Source: Clostridia bacterium (GTDB lineage Bacteria; Bacillota; Clostridia; Oscillospirales; CAG-272). Taken from it: a stretch of DNA of 64,000 nucleotides. The DNA is taken from positions 24,358 through 88,357 of the forward strand of contig JAFSYU010000034.1 of assembly GCA_017443595.1 (NCBI GenBank). The letters run 5' to 3'. The notes beneath the pieces are model-generated. The model had not been told where the DNA came from. It ran no database searches and was given only the letters and a program-made list of their open reading frames with translations. Shown one piece after another: positions 26,324 to 36,122 of this stretch (position 1 is its first letter; every line of letters starts with the position of its first letter). The position numbers and the translations under genes are program-made.

Positions 26324-26821
26324 TTATTCCCACGTAAACCTCGTCAGCTGTCCGTCCTCGCGCAGACCTTCAAAGCTGCGCTGACGCAAAACTTCATAGA
26401 CTGCCACGGCGACGGAATTTGACAAATTGAGCGACCGCAGCGTGTCTCGCATGGGGATGCGCACGCATTTTTCCGGGTTTGCGTACAAAAGCTCCTCCGG
26501 CAAGCCTTTAGTCTCTTTTCCGAAAACTATAAAAACGCGCTTCGGATACGTGACGTCCGTATAAGCCTGTTTTCCCTTTGTAGTAAAGAAAAACATAGCC
26601 TCGTCTTTGTTTTTGCAAAGAAAATCGTCAAGGTCATCGTAATACGTTATATCGAGTTTATCCCAGTAATCGAGCCCGGCGCGTTTCAGTTTTCTGTCGT
26701 CTATCTCAAATCCGAGCGGTTTTACCAGATGCAGCGAAGCGCCGACAGCGGCGCACGTACGTGCGATATTTCCCGTATTCTGCGGTATTTCAGGCTCCAC
26801 GAGCACTATATTTATATCCAT
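26324..26821 (-). CDS. trmL: tRNA (cytidine(34)-2'-O)-methyltransferase
   Basis: 165 residues, the size of TrmL. It methylates the 2'-OH of the wobble nucleotide in leucine tRNAs using SAM. SPOUT-knot landmarks are PEIPQNTGNIARTCA (10-24), the strand VFIVFGKETKGLP near residue 96 and RIPMRDTLRSLNLSNSVAVAVYE near 121, the trefoil-knot loop. It is a single gene, divergent from secA; a small inverted repeat lies between them. Confidence 0.92.
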   Translation of the reverse strand: MDINIVLVEPEIPQNTGNIARTCAAVGASLHLVKPLGFEIDDRKLKRAGLDYWDKLDITYYDDLDDFLCKNKDEAMFFFTTKGKQAYTDVTYPKRVFIVFGKETKGLPEELLYANPEKCVRIPMRDTLRSLNLSNSVAVAVYEVLRQRSFEGLREDGQLTRFTWE

Positions 26822-26851
26822 AATCAGTCTTCCCTATGAAAATTTACAAAA

Positions 26852-26873
26852 TACGGTTTTTTTAAACACCGTA
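26852..26873. repeat. Inverted repeat between divergent trmL and secA
   Basis: TACGGT and ACCGTA with a 10-base AT-rich centre. TATAAT boxes follow at 26881 and 26891 on the secA side, but without a convincing -35. Confidence 0.5.
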
Positions 26874-26948
26874 CTTTTTGTATAATAACATATAATGAAG
26901 ACTTAATAAATATCATAATTTTAATAATATTTACCGGAGAAGTAAAAA

Positions 26949-29693
26949 ATGGGACTTATCACAAAATTATTCGGCACGTACAGCGAGCGCCAGGTCAAAA
27001 AGATCATGCCTATAGTTGACAAAATAGAAGCGCTTGCTGATGAATACAAAAAAAAGAGCGACGAAGAGCTGCGCGCAATGACGGAGATCTTCAAAAAACG
27101 CCTTGCAAACGGCGAAACTACGGACGATATCCTGCCGGAAGCGTTTGCCACCGTGCGTGAGGCGGCTGACAGAGTGCTCGGCAAACGCCCGTTCCGCGTT
27201 CAGCTCATAGGCGGTATAATCCTGCATCAGGGACGCATCTCCGAAATGAAGACCGGTGAAGGTAAAACTCTTGCCGCAACGCTGCCGGCGTATCTTAACG
27301 CGCTGACCGGAAACGGCGTTCATATAGTTACCGTAAACGACTATCTTGCCACGCGTGACAGCGAGGAAATGGGAAGGATATACAACTTCCTCGGCATGAG
27401 CTGCGGACTTATAGTTTCAAACGAGCGCGACAACAATATCAAGCGTCAGGCTTACGCCGCGGATATCACGTACGGTACCAACAACGAGTTCGGATTTGAC
27501 TATCTGCGCGACAACATGGTAACCTATAAAAACAGGATGGTACAGCGCGGCCACGCATACGCCATAGTCGACGAGGTGGACTCCATACTGATAGATGAGG
27601 CGAGAACTCCGCTTATCATATCCGGCCCCGGCGACAAACCGACCGAGCTTTACGACAGAGCGGAATCTTTCGTAAAAGGCCTTAAAATGTATAAGATGAA
27701 AGAAATAGACTCAAAAGAGGATATGGATTCATCTTCAATATCGGAAGAATACGACTATATAGTTGACGAAAAGGCGAAGACCTCCGTTCTTACAAAGCGC
27801 GGCATAGAGCGCGCTGAAAAGTTTTTCAACCTGGAAAACTACGGCGCGCCGGAAAACGCGGAGATAGCGCACCACATAAATCAGGCCATAAAAGCCCACG
27901 GCAATATGCATATAGACGAAGACTACGTCGTAAAGGACGGTCAGGTCATAATCGTGGACTCCTTCACCGGACGTCTAATGTTCGGACGCCGTTACAACGA
28001 GGGTCTGCATCAGGCTATAGAAGCAAAAGAGGGCGTACAGATAGAAAAAGAGTCTAAAACGCTTGCCACGATAACTTTCCAGAACTATTTCCGTCTTTAC
28101 AACAAGCTCGCCGGCATGACCGGTACGGCGCTTACCGAGGACGAGGAATTCCGCGAGATATACAATCTTGACGTCGTTGAGATCCCGACGAACAAGCCGA
28201 TGATCAGAATAGACCGCGAGGACGTCGTTTTCAAGACCGCGGAATCAAAGATAGACGCCATTATCGAGCAGATAAAAGAGTGCCACGCAAAGGATCAGCC
28301 GGTGCTGGTAGGTACTATAACGATAGACAAATCGGAGCTTTTATCTAAAAGGTTACGCAAAGAGGGCATAGATCACGTTGTTCTTAACGCAAAATACCAC
28401 GAAAAAGAAGCGGAGATCGTAGCACAGGCGGGCTGCCCCGGCGCCGTTACGATATCCACCAACATGGCGGGCCGCGGTACCGATATCATGCTCGGCGGCA
28501 ACCCGGAATGGTTAGCCAAAGCCGAAATGCGCAAAATGGGTTATGAAGAACCCGTAATAGCGCAGGCTACCGGCACGTCGCTGTCCGTTGAAGAAGACGT
28601 GCTTGCCGCAAGAGAAGTCTTCCGTGAACTTTATCAGAAACACAGAGAAGAAATAATACCCGCGTACGAAAAAGTAAAGGCTGCGGGCGGTCTGTTTATA
28701 TTAGGTACAGAGCGTCATGAATCAAGACGTATAGACAACCAGCTGCGCGGCCGCGCCGGACGTCAGGGCGACCCCGGCGAGTCGAGATTTTATATATCTT
28801 TTGAAGACGATCTTATGCGTCTGTTCGGTTCCGAGGACAGGATGAAACGCGCCGTGGCGCTGACGCCCGACGGCGTGCCGATAGAAGCGAAGATCCTTAC
28901 GAGCGTTATAGAAAACGCGCAGAAGCGTCTTGAATCCATCAACTTTGAACGCAGAAAGAACGTTTTGATGTTCGACGACGTTATGAATCAGCAGAGAAAA
29001 CAGATCTACGATCAGAGAAACGAGATACTAAACGACGGCGATATGCGCGAAAAGATCATGGATATGATCGAGCAGACGGTAGAAGACGCGGCGGCAAGAT
29101 GCACGGCGTCCGACGATCCGAACGAGTGGCTCTTTGACGAGCTCCACAGCAAATACCGCGGCATAATTTTATCCGACGACGATTTCAGATACACGCCCGA
29201 AGAGCTGCAGCACGTAAAGCGTGAAGAAATAGTTGAAGAAATGAAAAAGCGCGCCATGGCGCGTTACGCGGAGCAGGAAGCCATATTCGGCGACCAGATG
29301 CGCGAGATAGAACGCGTTATACTTCTGACAACGCTTGATTCTCTGTGGATGGACCACATAGACGCGATGGACGACGTAAGAGACGGTATAGGTCTGCAGT
29401 CGTACGCGCAGAGGAACCCCGTTACCGAGTTCAAGCTCGCCGCGTCAGACGCGTTTGACGAGATGATAGAGGATATAAGAGAAAACACCGTGCGCCGCAT
29501 CCTCTCCGTAAGGCCGAGGATGCAGATAAAACGCACCGAGGAGCGCGAGATGACGGCGGGCGCGCCCGACAAAACGGTAAAGAAAAAGCCGATAGTCAAA
29601 AAGGCAAAAGTCGGGCCTAACGATCCGTGTCCGTGCGGATCCGGTCTGAAATACAAGAAATGCTGCGGAAGACCCGGCGCCGGCGGAAACTGA
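26949..29693 (+). CDS. secA: Preprotein translocase ATPase SecA
   Basis: 914 residues, full length. SecA drives Sec-dependent export through SecYEG. Walker A is in EMKTGEGKT (98-106), the DEAD-like box in [16 protein letters not shown] near 206, the preprotein-crosslinking domain follows, and [15 protein letters not shown] near 500 and [14 protein letters not shown] near 598 belong to the second motor domain. The C-terminal zinc tail [13 protein letters not shown] (about 898-910) for SecB or ribosome contact is intact. CCGGAGAAG precedes the start. It leads an operon with a membrane protein, truB and mfd. Confidence 0.97.
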   Translation: MGLITKLFGTYSERQVKKIMPIVDKIEALADEYKKKSDEELRAMTEIFKKRLANGETTDDILPEAFATVREAADRVLGKRPFRVQLIGGIILHQGRISEMKTGEGKTLAATLPAYLNALTGNGVHIVTVNDYLATRDSEEMGRIYNFLGMSCGLIVSNERDNNIKRQAYAADITYGTNNEFGFDYLRDNMVTYKNRMVQRGHAYAIVDEVDSILIDEARTPLIISGPGDKPTELYDRAESFVKGLKMYKMKEIDSKEDMDSSSISEEYDYIVDEKAKTSVLTKRGIERAEKFFNLENYGAPENAEIAHHINQAIKAHGNMHIDEDYVVKDGQVIIVDSFTGRLMFGRRYNEGLHQAIEAKEGVQIEKESKTLATITFQNYFRLYNKLAGMTGTALTEDEEFREIYNLDVVEIPTNKPMIRIDREDVVFKTAESKIDAIIEQIKECHAKDQPVLVGTITIDKSELLSKRLRKEGIDHVVLNAKYHEKEAEIVAQAGCPGAVTISTNMAGRGTDIMLGGNPEWLAKAEMRKMGYEEPVIAQATGTSLSVEEDVLAAREVFRELYQKHREEIIPAYEKVKAAGGLFILGTERHESRRIDNQLRGRAGRQGDPGESRFYISFEDDLMRLFGSEDRMKRAVALTPDGVPIEAKILTSVIENAQKRLESINFERRKNVLMFDDVMNQQRKQIYDQRNEILNDGDMREKIMDMIEQTVEDAAARCTASDDPNEWLFDELHSKYRGIILSDDDFRYTPEELQHVKREEIVEEMKKRAMARYAEQEAIFGDQMREIERVILLTTLDSLWMDHIDAMDDVRDGIGLQSYAQRNPVTEFKLAASDAFDEMIEDIRENTVRRILSVRPRMQIKRTEEREMTAGAPDKTVKKKPIVKKAKVGPNDPCPCGSGLKYKKCCGRPGAGGN

Positions 29694-29694
29694 T

Positions 29695-30321
29695 ATGGGC
29701 TTCGGAATAATTTTTACAGGTTATTTGTTCACGATTTTCGACCTGGGCTTCATAGTAAATGAAGCCCTTCTGGTGTTTTTCTGCAAAGTTTTATGCGTTA
29801 TTGGATATACCGTGCTCATATTCGGTCTGCGCAAATTCGCTTTATATTCAAAATACGCAAAATACGCGCTTTTCGGCGCGGTACTGCTTGACGCCGCCAT
29901 GATATTCGACACGGTCATACAGGGGCTTTGGGGCTTCGGCGCAATGGCGGAATCCGTCATGGTAGGCGTAAGGACGTATTCTTTTACCGTAAACGCCGTG
30001 CTTTTCGCGCTTACTCAGGTAATGCTGATGTTCGCGGTATTCGATATGGGACGGCAGACGGAATGTGAAAAGGTAAGAAAAAACGGCATACGCTCCGTTG
30101 CAGCCACCGCCGCGTTCTGTATAATAAACATAACCGCGTCATTACCCATATCGTTAGGAAATATATTTGATATCATAAGATACGCGCTGTTTATAGTCGT
30201 TACCGTAATAAACGCGGTAACGCTTTATTCCGCGTACAGATATATATGTCTTGATACTGAGCTTGAAGCCGAAAGATCCGAGGCGCTCAAAGAAAGGACC
30301 TTTAAAAAGGACAAAAAATAA
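29695..30321 (+). CDS. Unknown multi-pass membrane protein
   Basis: 208 residues that I do not recognise. About six hydrophobic segments are visible (near 3-22, 27-47, 55-75, 92-115, 128-150 and 155-180), and a charged C-terminal tail of about 30 residues rich in Glu, Arg and Lys faces the cytoplasm. The start is one base after the secA stop, and its own stop overlaps the truB start by one base (TAATG). It therefore shares translation with secA and truB. Nothing links it directly to export or RNA modification beyond that position. Confidence 0.75.
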   Translation: MGFGIIFTGYLFTIFDLGFIVNEALLVFFCKVLCVIGYTVLIFGLRKFALYSKYAKYALFGAVLLDAAMIFDTVIQGLWGFGAMAESVMVGVRTYSFTVNAVLFALTQVMLMFAVFDMGRQTECEKVRKNGIRSVAATAAFCIINITASLPISLGNIFDIIRYALFIVVTVINAVTLYSAYRYICLDTELEAERSEALKERTFKKDKK

Positions 30322-31217
30322 TGGAGCCTGACGGAATAATCTTAATAGACAAACCAAAGGGCATTACGTCGCATGACGCTGTAAACCGGATGCGGCGTCT
30401 TTTGCGTACAAAAAAGATCGGCCATACCGGTACGCTCGACCCGGACGCGACCGGTCTTTTGGTCGTTTTAGCGGGACGCGCGGCAAAAGCGGCGGAATAT
30501 ATAACCTCCGACGAAAAAGTGTATGAGGCAACTCTGCGCCTCGGCATATCGACCGACACGCAGGATATAAGCGGAGAAATAATATCAGAAAGCGATATTA
30601 TTCCGGACAGTGAAAAAGTTTTAGCCGCCGTTAGATCGTTTGAGGGCGGGTATATGCAGATACCGCCTATGTATTCGGCTATAAAGCAAAACGGGCGCAA
30701 ATTAGTTGACCTTGCAAGGCGCGGCATTGAGATAGAAAGAGAGCCGCGCAAAGTGGAGATAACAGATATAAAAGCCGAAAAGATAAACGAAAGCAATTAC
30801 AGCCTTTACGTAAAATGCTCAAAAGGAACTTATATAAGAACGCTTTGCGACGATATAGGCAAAAAGCTCGGCTGCGGAGGCTGTATGGCTTCTTTACGCC
30901 GTATTAAAAGCGGTGATTTTGATATAAAAGACGCTGTTACGCTGCCCGAATGTGACAATATGACTTACGATCGGTTATGCAACAGACTCATGGCGACGGA
31001 GAGCCTGTTCTCTTCACTTCCGGTACTTAAATTAGACGGCTTTTTCTTAAAACTCTGCAAAAGCGGATGCGAGATATACCAAAAGAAAATAAACACGTCA
31101 TATGATTTAGGTCAGAGAGTGCGGCTGTACGATGAAGAAGGCTTCTTTGCGTTGGGAGAGGTGCGCGATTACGAGGACGGGAGCGCCGTCAAAAGCATAA
31201 AGGTATTCAGACTATGA
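30321..31217 (+). CDS. truB: tRNA pseudouridine(55) synthase
   Basis: 298 residues. It makes pseudouridine 55 in the T-loop of tRNAs. The opening GIILIDKPKGITSHDAVN and the catalytic GHTGTLDPDATGLL (about 34-47, with the active Asp), YEATLRLGISTDTQD near 72 and KCSKGTYIRTLCDDIG near 168 are the family signature. A short C-terminal PUA-like domain follows. The start overlaps the previous stop and the stop overlaps the mfd start (ATGA), so it is tightly coupled on both sides. Confidence 0.96.
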   Translation: MEPDGIILIDKPKGITSHDAVNRMRRLLRTKKIGHTGTLDPDATGLLVVLAGRAAKAAEYITSDEKVYEATLRLGISTDTQDISGEIISESDIIPDSEKVLAAVRSFEGGYMQIPPMYSAIKQNGRKLVDLARRGIEIEREPRKVEITDIKAEKINESNYSLYVKCSKGTYIRTLCDDIGKKLGCGGCMASLRRIKSGDFDIKDAVTLPECDNMTYDRLCNRLMATESLFSSLPVLKLDGFFLKLCKSGCEIYQKKINTSYDLGQRVRLYDEEGFFALGEVRDYEDGSAVKSIKVFRL

Positions 31218-34200
31218 ATTTGATAAAAAATCTTTTCCGCGGTATAGGCGAATATAAAGCGCTGCTTCAAACGCGGGGTGAAATGATAAAATACGAAAAA
31301 GCGCGTCCCATACTAGCCTCAGGGCTTTGCGACGGCGCAAAATTCGCATTCTGCGCGTGTATTTGCGAGGATATAGGCAAAAATACCGGCAAACCCGCGC
31401 TTATCGTCTGCGGCGACGAAAAAGAAATGATGAGGCTTTACGCCGCGCTTTCGGAGCTGAAGATCAGATGCCTTATATATCCGGAGCGCGATTTTTCATT
31501 ATCAAACGTCGCCTGCTCTCACGAATACGAATATGAGCGCATTGGAGTTTTGACCTCCGTGCTTGACAACTGTACGGACTGCGTAATAACGACGCCCGGC
31601 GCCGCGCTTCAGTATACTATACCAAAAGAAAAGCTGCAAAACTATAAACGCAGATACTCGCTTGAGGATACGCTCGATATGAAAGAACTGTCTGAATATC
31701 TCGTATCGTGCGGTTACAGCCGCGTTACGAGCGTGGACGGCGCAGGCCAGTTTGCCGTGCGCGGCGGTATAATAGACGTGTTTCCGCCGTCGTCCTCCGA
31801 TCCGTACAGGGCGGAGCTATTCGGCGATATGATAGATAATTTAGGCGTTTTTGATATAATAAGCCAGCGCAGGATAGAAAACGCGCCGTCTTTTTCGCTT
31901 TACCCGGTGCGCGAGGTCATTTTGGATCAGTCAGGCAGAGAAAAAGTCAAAGCCGTTATAAAAGCGCAGCTGAAAAAAGCGTCAAGGGAAGATACGAAAA
32001 AATCGCTTGAAGCGGAGCTTTCATCTCTTGAAAACACGGTCATACCGGATTTTACAGATAAATATATAAACGTAATATACGAAGAAAAACAAACTCTGCT
32101 TGACTATTTTGCCGACGCTCTCGTAATTTGCGACGCGCCGAACAATATATCGGACAGGATAAAAGGCTCCTCAAAAGCGGATGAACTTACCGTTTCTTTG
32201 ATGCTCGAACAGGAGCAGATAAACGGAAAATACGCCGAATACAGAGCGCCGGGCGCCGTATTTGACGTTTTTGCGGAAAAACAGGCGGCGGTGTTCTTGG
32301 ATAATTTCTCGTCCGGCGGGCTGAAATACGGCGGAGTTTTCTCATTCCGCACCTCTTCTCCGCTTTCGTATAACGACAGTTTTGAGCTTCTGCGCGACGA
32401 TCTGCAAAGGTATATAAACGGCAAATGGGGAGTGGTCCTGCTCTGCGAAAACGAAGCCGTGGCGCGGTCTTATTCGGATATGCTTTATGAAACGAAAACG
32501 ACCGCTCCTTATATCAGCTCCGAAAAGGAGACGGACGTATCAAACGTTTATAAAACTCCGTATATCGTATATCCGTGCGGCGTGCCGGGATTTGTGTCGG
32601 AACAGTCGCGCTTCGCGGTCATATCGTTATGCCGTGACGGCAGTTTATACGGCAAAGCGATGGTCAGGCGCCGCGCAACGAGAAAAAAACAGGTCTCCGC
32701 AAAGGAGCGGATACTCTCGTACGCCGACCTTACCCCCGGCGATTACGTCGTTCACGATACGCACGGCATAGGTATGTTTGTCGGAATAAAAACGCTTGAC
32801 AGTTACGACGGCTGCCGGCGTGATTTTCTGCATATAAAATACGCGGAAAACGGCGTTTTGTACGTCCCGTGCGACAGGCTTGATTCCATATCAAAATATA
32901 TAGGCGCCGGCGCGGAAAACGGAACGGTGCGCTTAAACAAGATGGGCTCCGCGGACTGGACGCGTGCCAAAACAAGAGCAAAAGCCGCGGCAAAAGAGAT
33001 GGCGGCGGAGCTTATAGATCTTTACGCCAAACGGCTGCGCAGATCGGGCATAGCGTTCTCCGCGGACGACGATATGCAGGCGCAGTTTGAGGCGGCGTTT
33101 GAATACGAGGAGACGGAAGGTCAGCTTGAAGCGTCAAACGACATAAAGCGCGATATGTGTTCTTCTCATCCTATGGACAGACTTTTGTGCGGGGACGTGG
33201 GCTTCGGCAAAACGGAAGTCGCGCTGCGCGCCGCTTTCAAGGCGGCGGCGGACGGATATCAGACCGCCGTTCTTGTTCCCACTACAATTCTTGCGCTGCA
33301 GCATTATCAGACTATATTATCACGTATGCGCGGCTTTGCCGTGACTGTGGATATGCTTTCGCGCTTCAGGAGCGGAAAACAGCAAACGGAAACGCTGAAG
33401 AAACTCAAACGCGGCGATATAGATATCATAGTCGGCACGCACAGACTGCTGTCAGACGACGTGGAGTTTAAAAACTTAGGGCTTATAGTCGTTGACGAAG
33501 AACAGCGTTTCGGCGTGGCTCATAAGGAAAAACTCAAAAAAATGAGCGAGGTCGCGGACGTGCTGACGCTCACCGCAACGCCTATCCCGCGCACGCTGAA
33601 TATGGCTATATCCGGCATACGCGATATGAGCATTTTGGACGAGGCGCCTATGGACCGCCTGCCTCCGCAGACGTACGTTTTAGAATACGACGATATAATA
33701 ATAGCGGAAGCGTTAAAAAAGGAACTGCGCCGCGGCGGTCAGGTCTTTTATCTGCATAACGATACCGAAACTATATATAACTGCGCGGCAAAAATAAAGG
33801 ATATGTGTCCGGAGGCAAACGTAGTGGCGGCTCACGGCAAGATGGATAAGGAAGAACTGTCCGATATATGGCGCGACGTTATAAACGGCAGTATAGACGT
33901 GCTCGTCTGCACCACGATCATAGAGACCGGCGTAGACGTGCCTAACGCGAACACGCTGATAATAGAGGACGCGGATAAGCTCGGTTTATCCCAGCTTCAT
34001 CAGATAAGAGGCAGGATAGGCAGAAGCAACCGCCGCTCATACGCGTATTTTACGTACAGACCGTATAAATCGCTGTCGGAAATCGCCGAAAAACGTCTGT
34101 CCGCAATAAGAGAATACACGGAATTCGGCTCCGGTTTCAAAATCGCCCTGCGCGATCTGGAAATACGCGGCGCCGGCGATCTTTTGGGCGCGGAACAGCA

Positions 34201-34717
34201 CGGGCATATAGACTCGGTAGGCTACGATATGTATATCAAACTGTTGAACGAAGCCGTGCTTGAAGAAAAGGGCGAGGTAATACAGCCGGTAAAGGAATGT
34301 ACCGTGAACGTGCAGTATTCCGCGTATATACCTAAAAGCTATATAGGCTCGGACGGGCTGCGTATCGAGATGTATAAGAAAATATCTCATATAACGTCGC
34401 CTGACGATCTTGACGACGTGGCGGACGAGCTTTTCGACCGTTTCGGTGAATTTCCGAGCCTTGTAGACAATCTGCTTTATATTTCCCTGCTCCGCGCTCT
34501 CGGCTCCTCGCTTGACGTGGAGAGGATAGATCAAAGAGACGGGAAAATAGTGTTTACGCCGTATGAATTCGATGCGGAAAAGTGGGTAGTGATAACGTCC
34601 GCTTCAAAAGGCAGGCTTATGATAAGCCCCGGCAGAAAGCCGACTCTCGTTTTCAGGCAGAAGCAGAAAGAAAATCCCCTGCATACGCTGTGCGGGATAC
34701 TGGCATACAAAGAATAA
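31214..34717 (+). CDS. mfd: Transcription-repair coupling factor
   Basis: 1167 residues, standard length. Mfd releases stalled RNA polymerase at DNA lesions and recruits UvrA. The N-terminal UvrB-like part is followed by the CarD-like polymerase-binding domain (PGDYVVHDTHGIGMFVG near 505), Walker A in GDVGFGKTEVALR near 659, DEEQRFG near 760, and TRCF motifs such as TTIIETGVDVPNANTL near 895 and HQIRGRIGRSNRRSYAY near 925, then the C-terminal D7 domain. It ends the secA operon. Directly after its stop, in the same frame, lies the Rhs tip remnant. Confidence 0.97.
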   Translation: MNLIKNLFRGIGEYKALLQTRGEMIKYEKARPILASGLCDGAKFAFCACICEDIGKNTGKPALIVCGDEKEMMRLYAALSELKIRCLIYPERDFSLSNVACSHEYEYERIGVLTSVLDNCTDCVITTPGAALQYTIPKEKLQNYKRRYSLEDTLDMKELSEYLVSCGYSRVTSVDGAGQFAVRGGIIDVFPPSSSDPYRAELFGDMIDNLGVFDIISQRRIENAPSFSLYPVREVILDQSGREKVKAVIKAQLKKASREDTKKSLEAELSSLENTVIPDFTDKYINVIYEEKQTLLDYFADALVICDAPNNISDRIKGSSKADELTVSLMLEQEQINGKYAEYRAPGAVFDVFAEKQAAVFLDNFSSGGLKYGGVFSFRTSSPLSYNDSFELLRDDLQRYINGKWGVVLLCENEAVARSYSDMLYETKTTAPYISSEKETDVSNVYKTPYIVYPCGVPGFVSEQSRFAVISLCRDGSLYGKAMVRRRATRKKQVSAKERILSYADLTPGDYVVHDTHGIGMFVGIKTLDSYDGCRRDFLHIKYAENGVLYVPCDRLDSISKYIGAGAENGTVRLNKMGSADWTRAKTRAKAAAKEMAAELIDLYAKRLRRSGIAFSADDDMQAQFEAAFEYEETEGQLEASNDIKRDMCSSHPMDRLLCGDVGFGKTEVALRAAFKAAADGYQTAVLVPTTILALQHYQTILSRMRGFAVTVDMLSRFRSGKQQTETLKKLKRGDIDIIVGTHRLLSDDVEFKNLGLIVVDEEQRFGVAHKEKLKKMSEVADVLTLTATPIPRTLNMAISGIRDMSILDEAPMDRLPPQTYVLEYDDIIIAEALKKELRRGGQVFYLHNDTETIYNCAAKIKDMCPEANVVAAHGKMDKEELSDIWRDVINGSIDVLVCTTIIETGVDVPNANTLIIEDADKLGLSQLHQIRGRIGRSNRRSYAYFTYRPYKSLSEIAEKRLSAIREYTEFGSGFKIALRDLEIRGAGDLLGAEQHGHIDSVGYDMYIKLLNEAVLEEKGEVIQPVKECTVNVQYSAYIPKSYIGSDGLRIEMYKKISHITSPDDLDDVADELFDRFGEFPSLVDNLLYISLLRALGSSLDVERIDQRDGKIVFTPYEFDAEKWVVITSASKGRLMISPGRKPTLVFRQKQKENPLHTLCGILAYKE

Positions 34718-34945
34718 TTAAGAATCAGAATTAAGAATGCATATTTAGCATCTGTTGCAGTACCATCTGTTACATACAATGGTATCTCAAGGATAGCATA
34801 TGAATGGTTTAATGAACCATGGTTGAGTAATAACTATTATAATATGCCATGGGAATATAACGCCGATTTAAATGCCGGAATAGTAAGATCTCAACATAAA
34901 TCGTGGGCAAAAGGACTTCACGACTGGTATTGGGGGGTAAAATGA
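34718..34945 (+). pseudogene. C-terminal remnant of an Rhs-type polymorphic toxin tip
   Basis: An open frame of about 75 codons without start, ending in TGA at 34943-34945. The translation includes VAVPSVTYNGISRIAYEWF, MPWEYNADLNAG and WAKGLHDWYWGVK. A PWEYNAD...G...R-type segment near the end resembles the variable C-termini of Rhs/YD-repeat toxins. The base composition is more AT-rich than mfd or the GOGAT genes. Its TGA overlaps the ATG of the next lipoprotein, the usual toxin-immunity spacing. The N-terminal Rhs body is absent here. The toxin activity cannot be named. Confidence 0.5.
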
Positions 34946-35703
34946 AACAACGAACTTTATCAATTATTTTAATAATTCTTTTGGTTTTTGGAACATTAAT
35001 CACAGGATGCAGGGATATTAATGACAACCCTGATATGATTGATTATGAAAAAATGACAGCATATGCAGCTATACACAGTTTGGTGCATGAAAATCAATAT
35101 GATTACTCTGTAAACGAGCTTGAAACAGACGAATATGGAAGAGTTTTATTTTCCGTAGCTGTAACATCTCTGTATAGTAATGCCAATTTTGGATCGTATG
35201 TTGTAATTATGCAAGGATGTACTAAAGGCGGTGTATTGTATTATGAAGATATTGCATATTATTCAGGTGACGAAAACGAAGAGAAAACAGCATCGTTAAA
35301 GGATGCCAACGATTGGAACACCCCTATAAACGAGTCTAAAATTACAAAAAGACGTATGCATATGGAGTATCCTCCGGGTGAAGGAATGTATTTCGGATCA
35401 ACTCTAACAGAAACTGGAAGAAGTCGACCTAAAAAAGAATGGAACGATTATATAAAAATCGTTTATTCTTCATTAAACATCAGTAAAGACGATTATGAGA
35501 TAGTGATATCTGATTATGATGAATCAGGCAAATGGTTGCTTTGTGTAAGAGAAGGAGGAACAAATAATACTAAATACTTTGTGATTGCGAGCGAAAGAAA
35601 GGTGTTGTCATTTATAGAAAATGATGATAGTGATGCAATAATATCTGATATCATCTCAATGAAACAGGAATCAAACTGGAATTTCACGTTATTAAAAAAG
35701 TGA
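34942..35703 (+). CDS. Lipoprotein, possible immunity protein of the Rhs tip
   Basis: 253 residues from the ATG at 34942, with a G-rich GGGGGG site four bases upstream; the longer frame from 34903 is rejected because it runs in the toxin tail. A lipoprotein signal (LLVFGTLITGC) gives an acylated Cys near residue 21. The rest is an acidic, Tyr-rich soluble domain I do not recognise. The start overlaps the stop of the toxin remnant. Codon use is AT-rich (AAT, GAT, ATT favoured), unlike neighbours that prefer ATA, GAC and AAC, which suggests recent transfer. Immunity function is inferred from position only. Confidence 0.6.
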   Translation: MKQRTLSIILIILLVFGTLITGCRDINDNPDMIDYEKMTAYAAIHSLVHENQYDYSVNELETDEYGRVLFSVAVTSLYSNANFGSYVVIMQGCTKGGVLYYEDIAYYSGDENEEKTASLKDANDWNTPINESKITKRRMHMEYPPGEGMYFGSTLTETGRSRPKKEWNDYIKIVYSSLNISKDDYEIVISDYDESGKWLLCVREGGTNNTKYFVIASERKVLSFIENDDSDAIISDIISMKQESNWNFTLLKK

Positions 35704-35718
35704 TATTAAGTATGATAA

Positions 35719-35820
35719 AACGGCGCTTTCTACTATTACGTAAAGAACCTCCAGGACGACGTAACGCAGATCAGAGATGAGAACAACAACCTGATTGCAA
35801 GCTACGTTTACGATGCTTGA
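35719..35820 (+). pseudogene. Rhs core repeat fragment
   Basis: An open frame reading FYYYVKNLQDDVTQIRDEN then NNLIASYVYDA, which is the YD-repeat core found just before the variable tip of Rhs proteins. It ends in TGA where Trp (TGG) is expected in YDAWG; the following codons still read SKVLSV before similarity fades. Core fragments of this kind follow displaced (orphan) toxin tips in Rhs loci. There is no start codon or ribosome site. The rest of the gap to 36122 holds a terminator, REP R5 and the GOGAT promoter and leader. Confidence 0.75.
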
Positions 35821-35867
35821 AGCAAGGTTTTAAGCGTAGGGGAACCCCTTAATCCGCCACAAACCCC

Positions 35868-35895
35868 CCCCGTTGATCTCAACGGGGCTTTTTTG
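35868..35895 (+). terminator. Terminator after the Rhs remnant
   Basis: CCCCGTTGA and TCAACGGGG, then CTTTTTT. Confidence 0.85.
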
Positions 35896-35907
35896 CCGGC
35901 GAAAAAC

Positions 35908-35926
35908 GGGCGGCCGATGGTCGCCC
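35908..35926 (-). repeat. REP element R5 (worn)
   Basis: GGGCGGCCGATGGTCGCCC keeps the hairpin, but the GTAG end has been lost. GATTCTTAATTCG follows directly; its reverse complement matches the GAATTAAGAAT motif at 34728, so the Rhs island has inverted short repeats on both sides. Confidence 0.65.
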
Positions 35927-36015
35927 TCTTGATTCTTAATTCGTATTCCCTCTCACTGTTTTGCAATCTATATAAATTTTTCCTGCAATATTTATTATTT
36001 TTTTCTCTTTACCTA

Positions 36016-36044
36016 TTGACAAAACGCAAGTTTTGTATTATAAT
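36016..36044 (+). promoter_or_regulatory. Consensus promoter of the GOGAT operon with an embedded operator-like palindrome
   Basis: TTGACA (36016-36021), 17 bases, TATAAT (36039-36044). ACAAAAC-GCAA-GTTTTGT (36019-36036) is a perfect inverted repeat filling the spacer, a likely repressor site. Confidence 0.85.
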
Positions 36045-36122
36045 GCCGTCAAGTGAGCAATGGCGTTCATGACCGGGCAATACCGTCCGGTTATGGCGTC
36101 ATTTTGTTTTAAGGAGCAGAAT

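Noticed and set aside
36045..36122. Glutamine (glnA) riboswitch before the GOGAT operon
   Set aside because: CGTTCA is present, but the conserved GGACGGAAGTAGG part is not.
36060..36122. Earlier start or leader peptide for the GOGAT amidotransferase
   Set aside because: In frame with the gene but without a ribosome site; the start at 36123 has AAGGAG.
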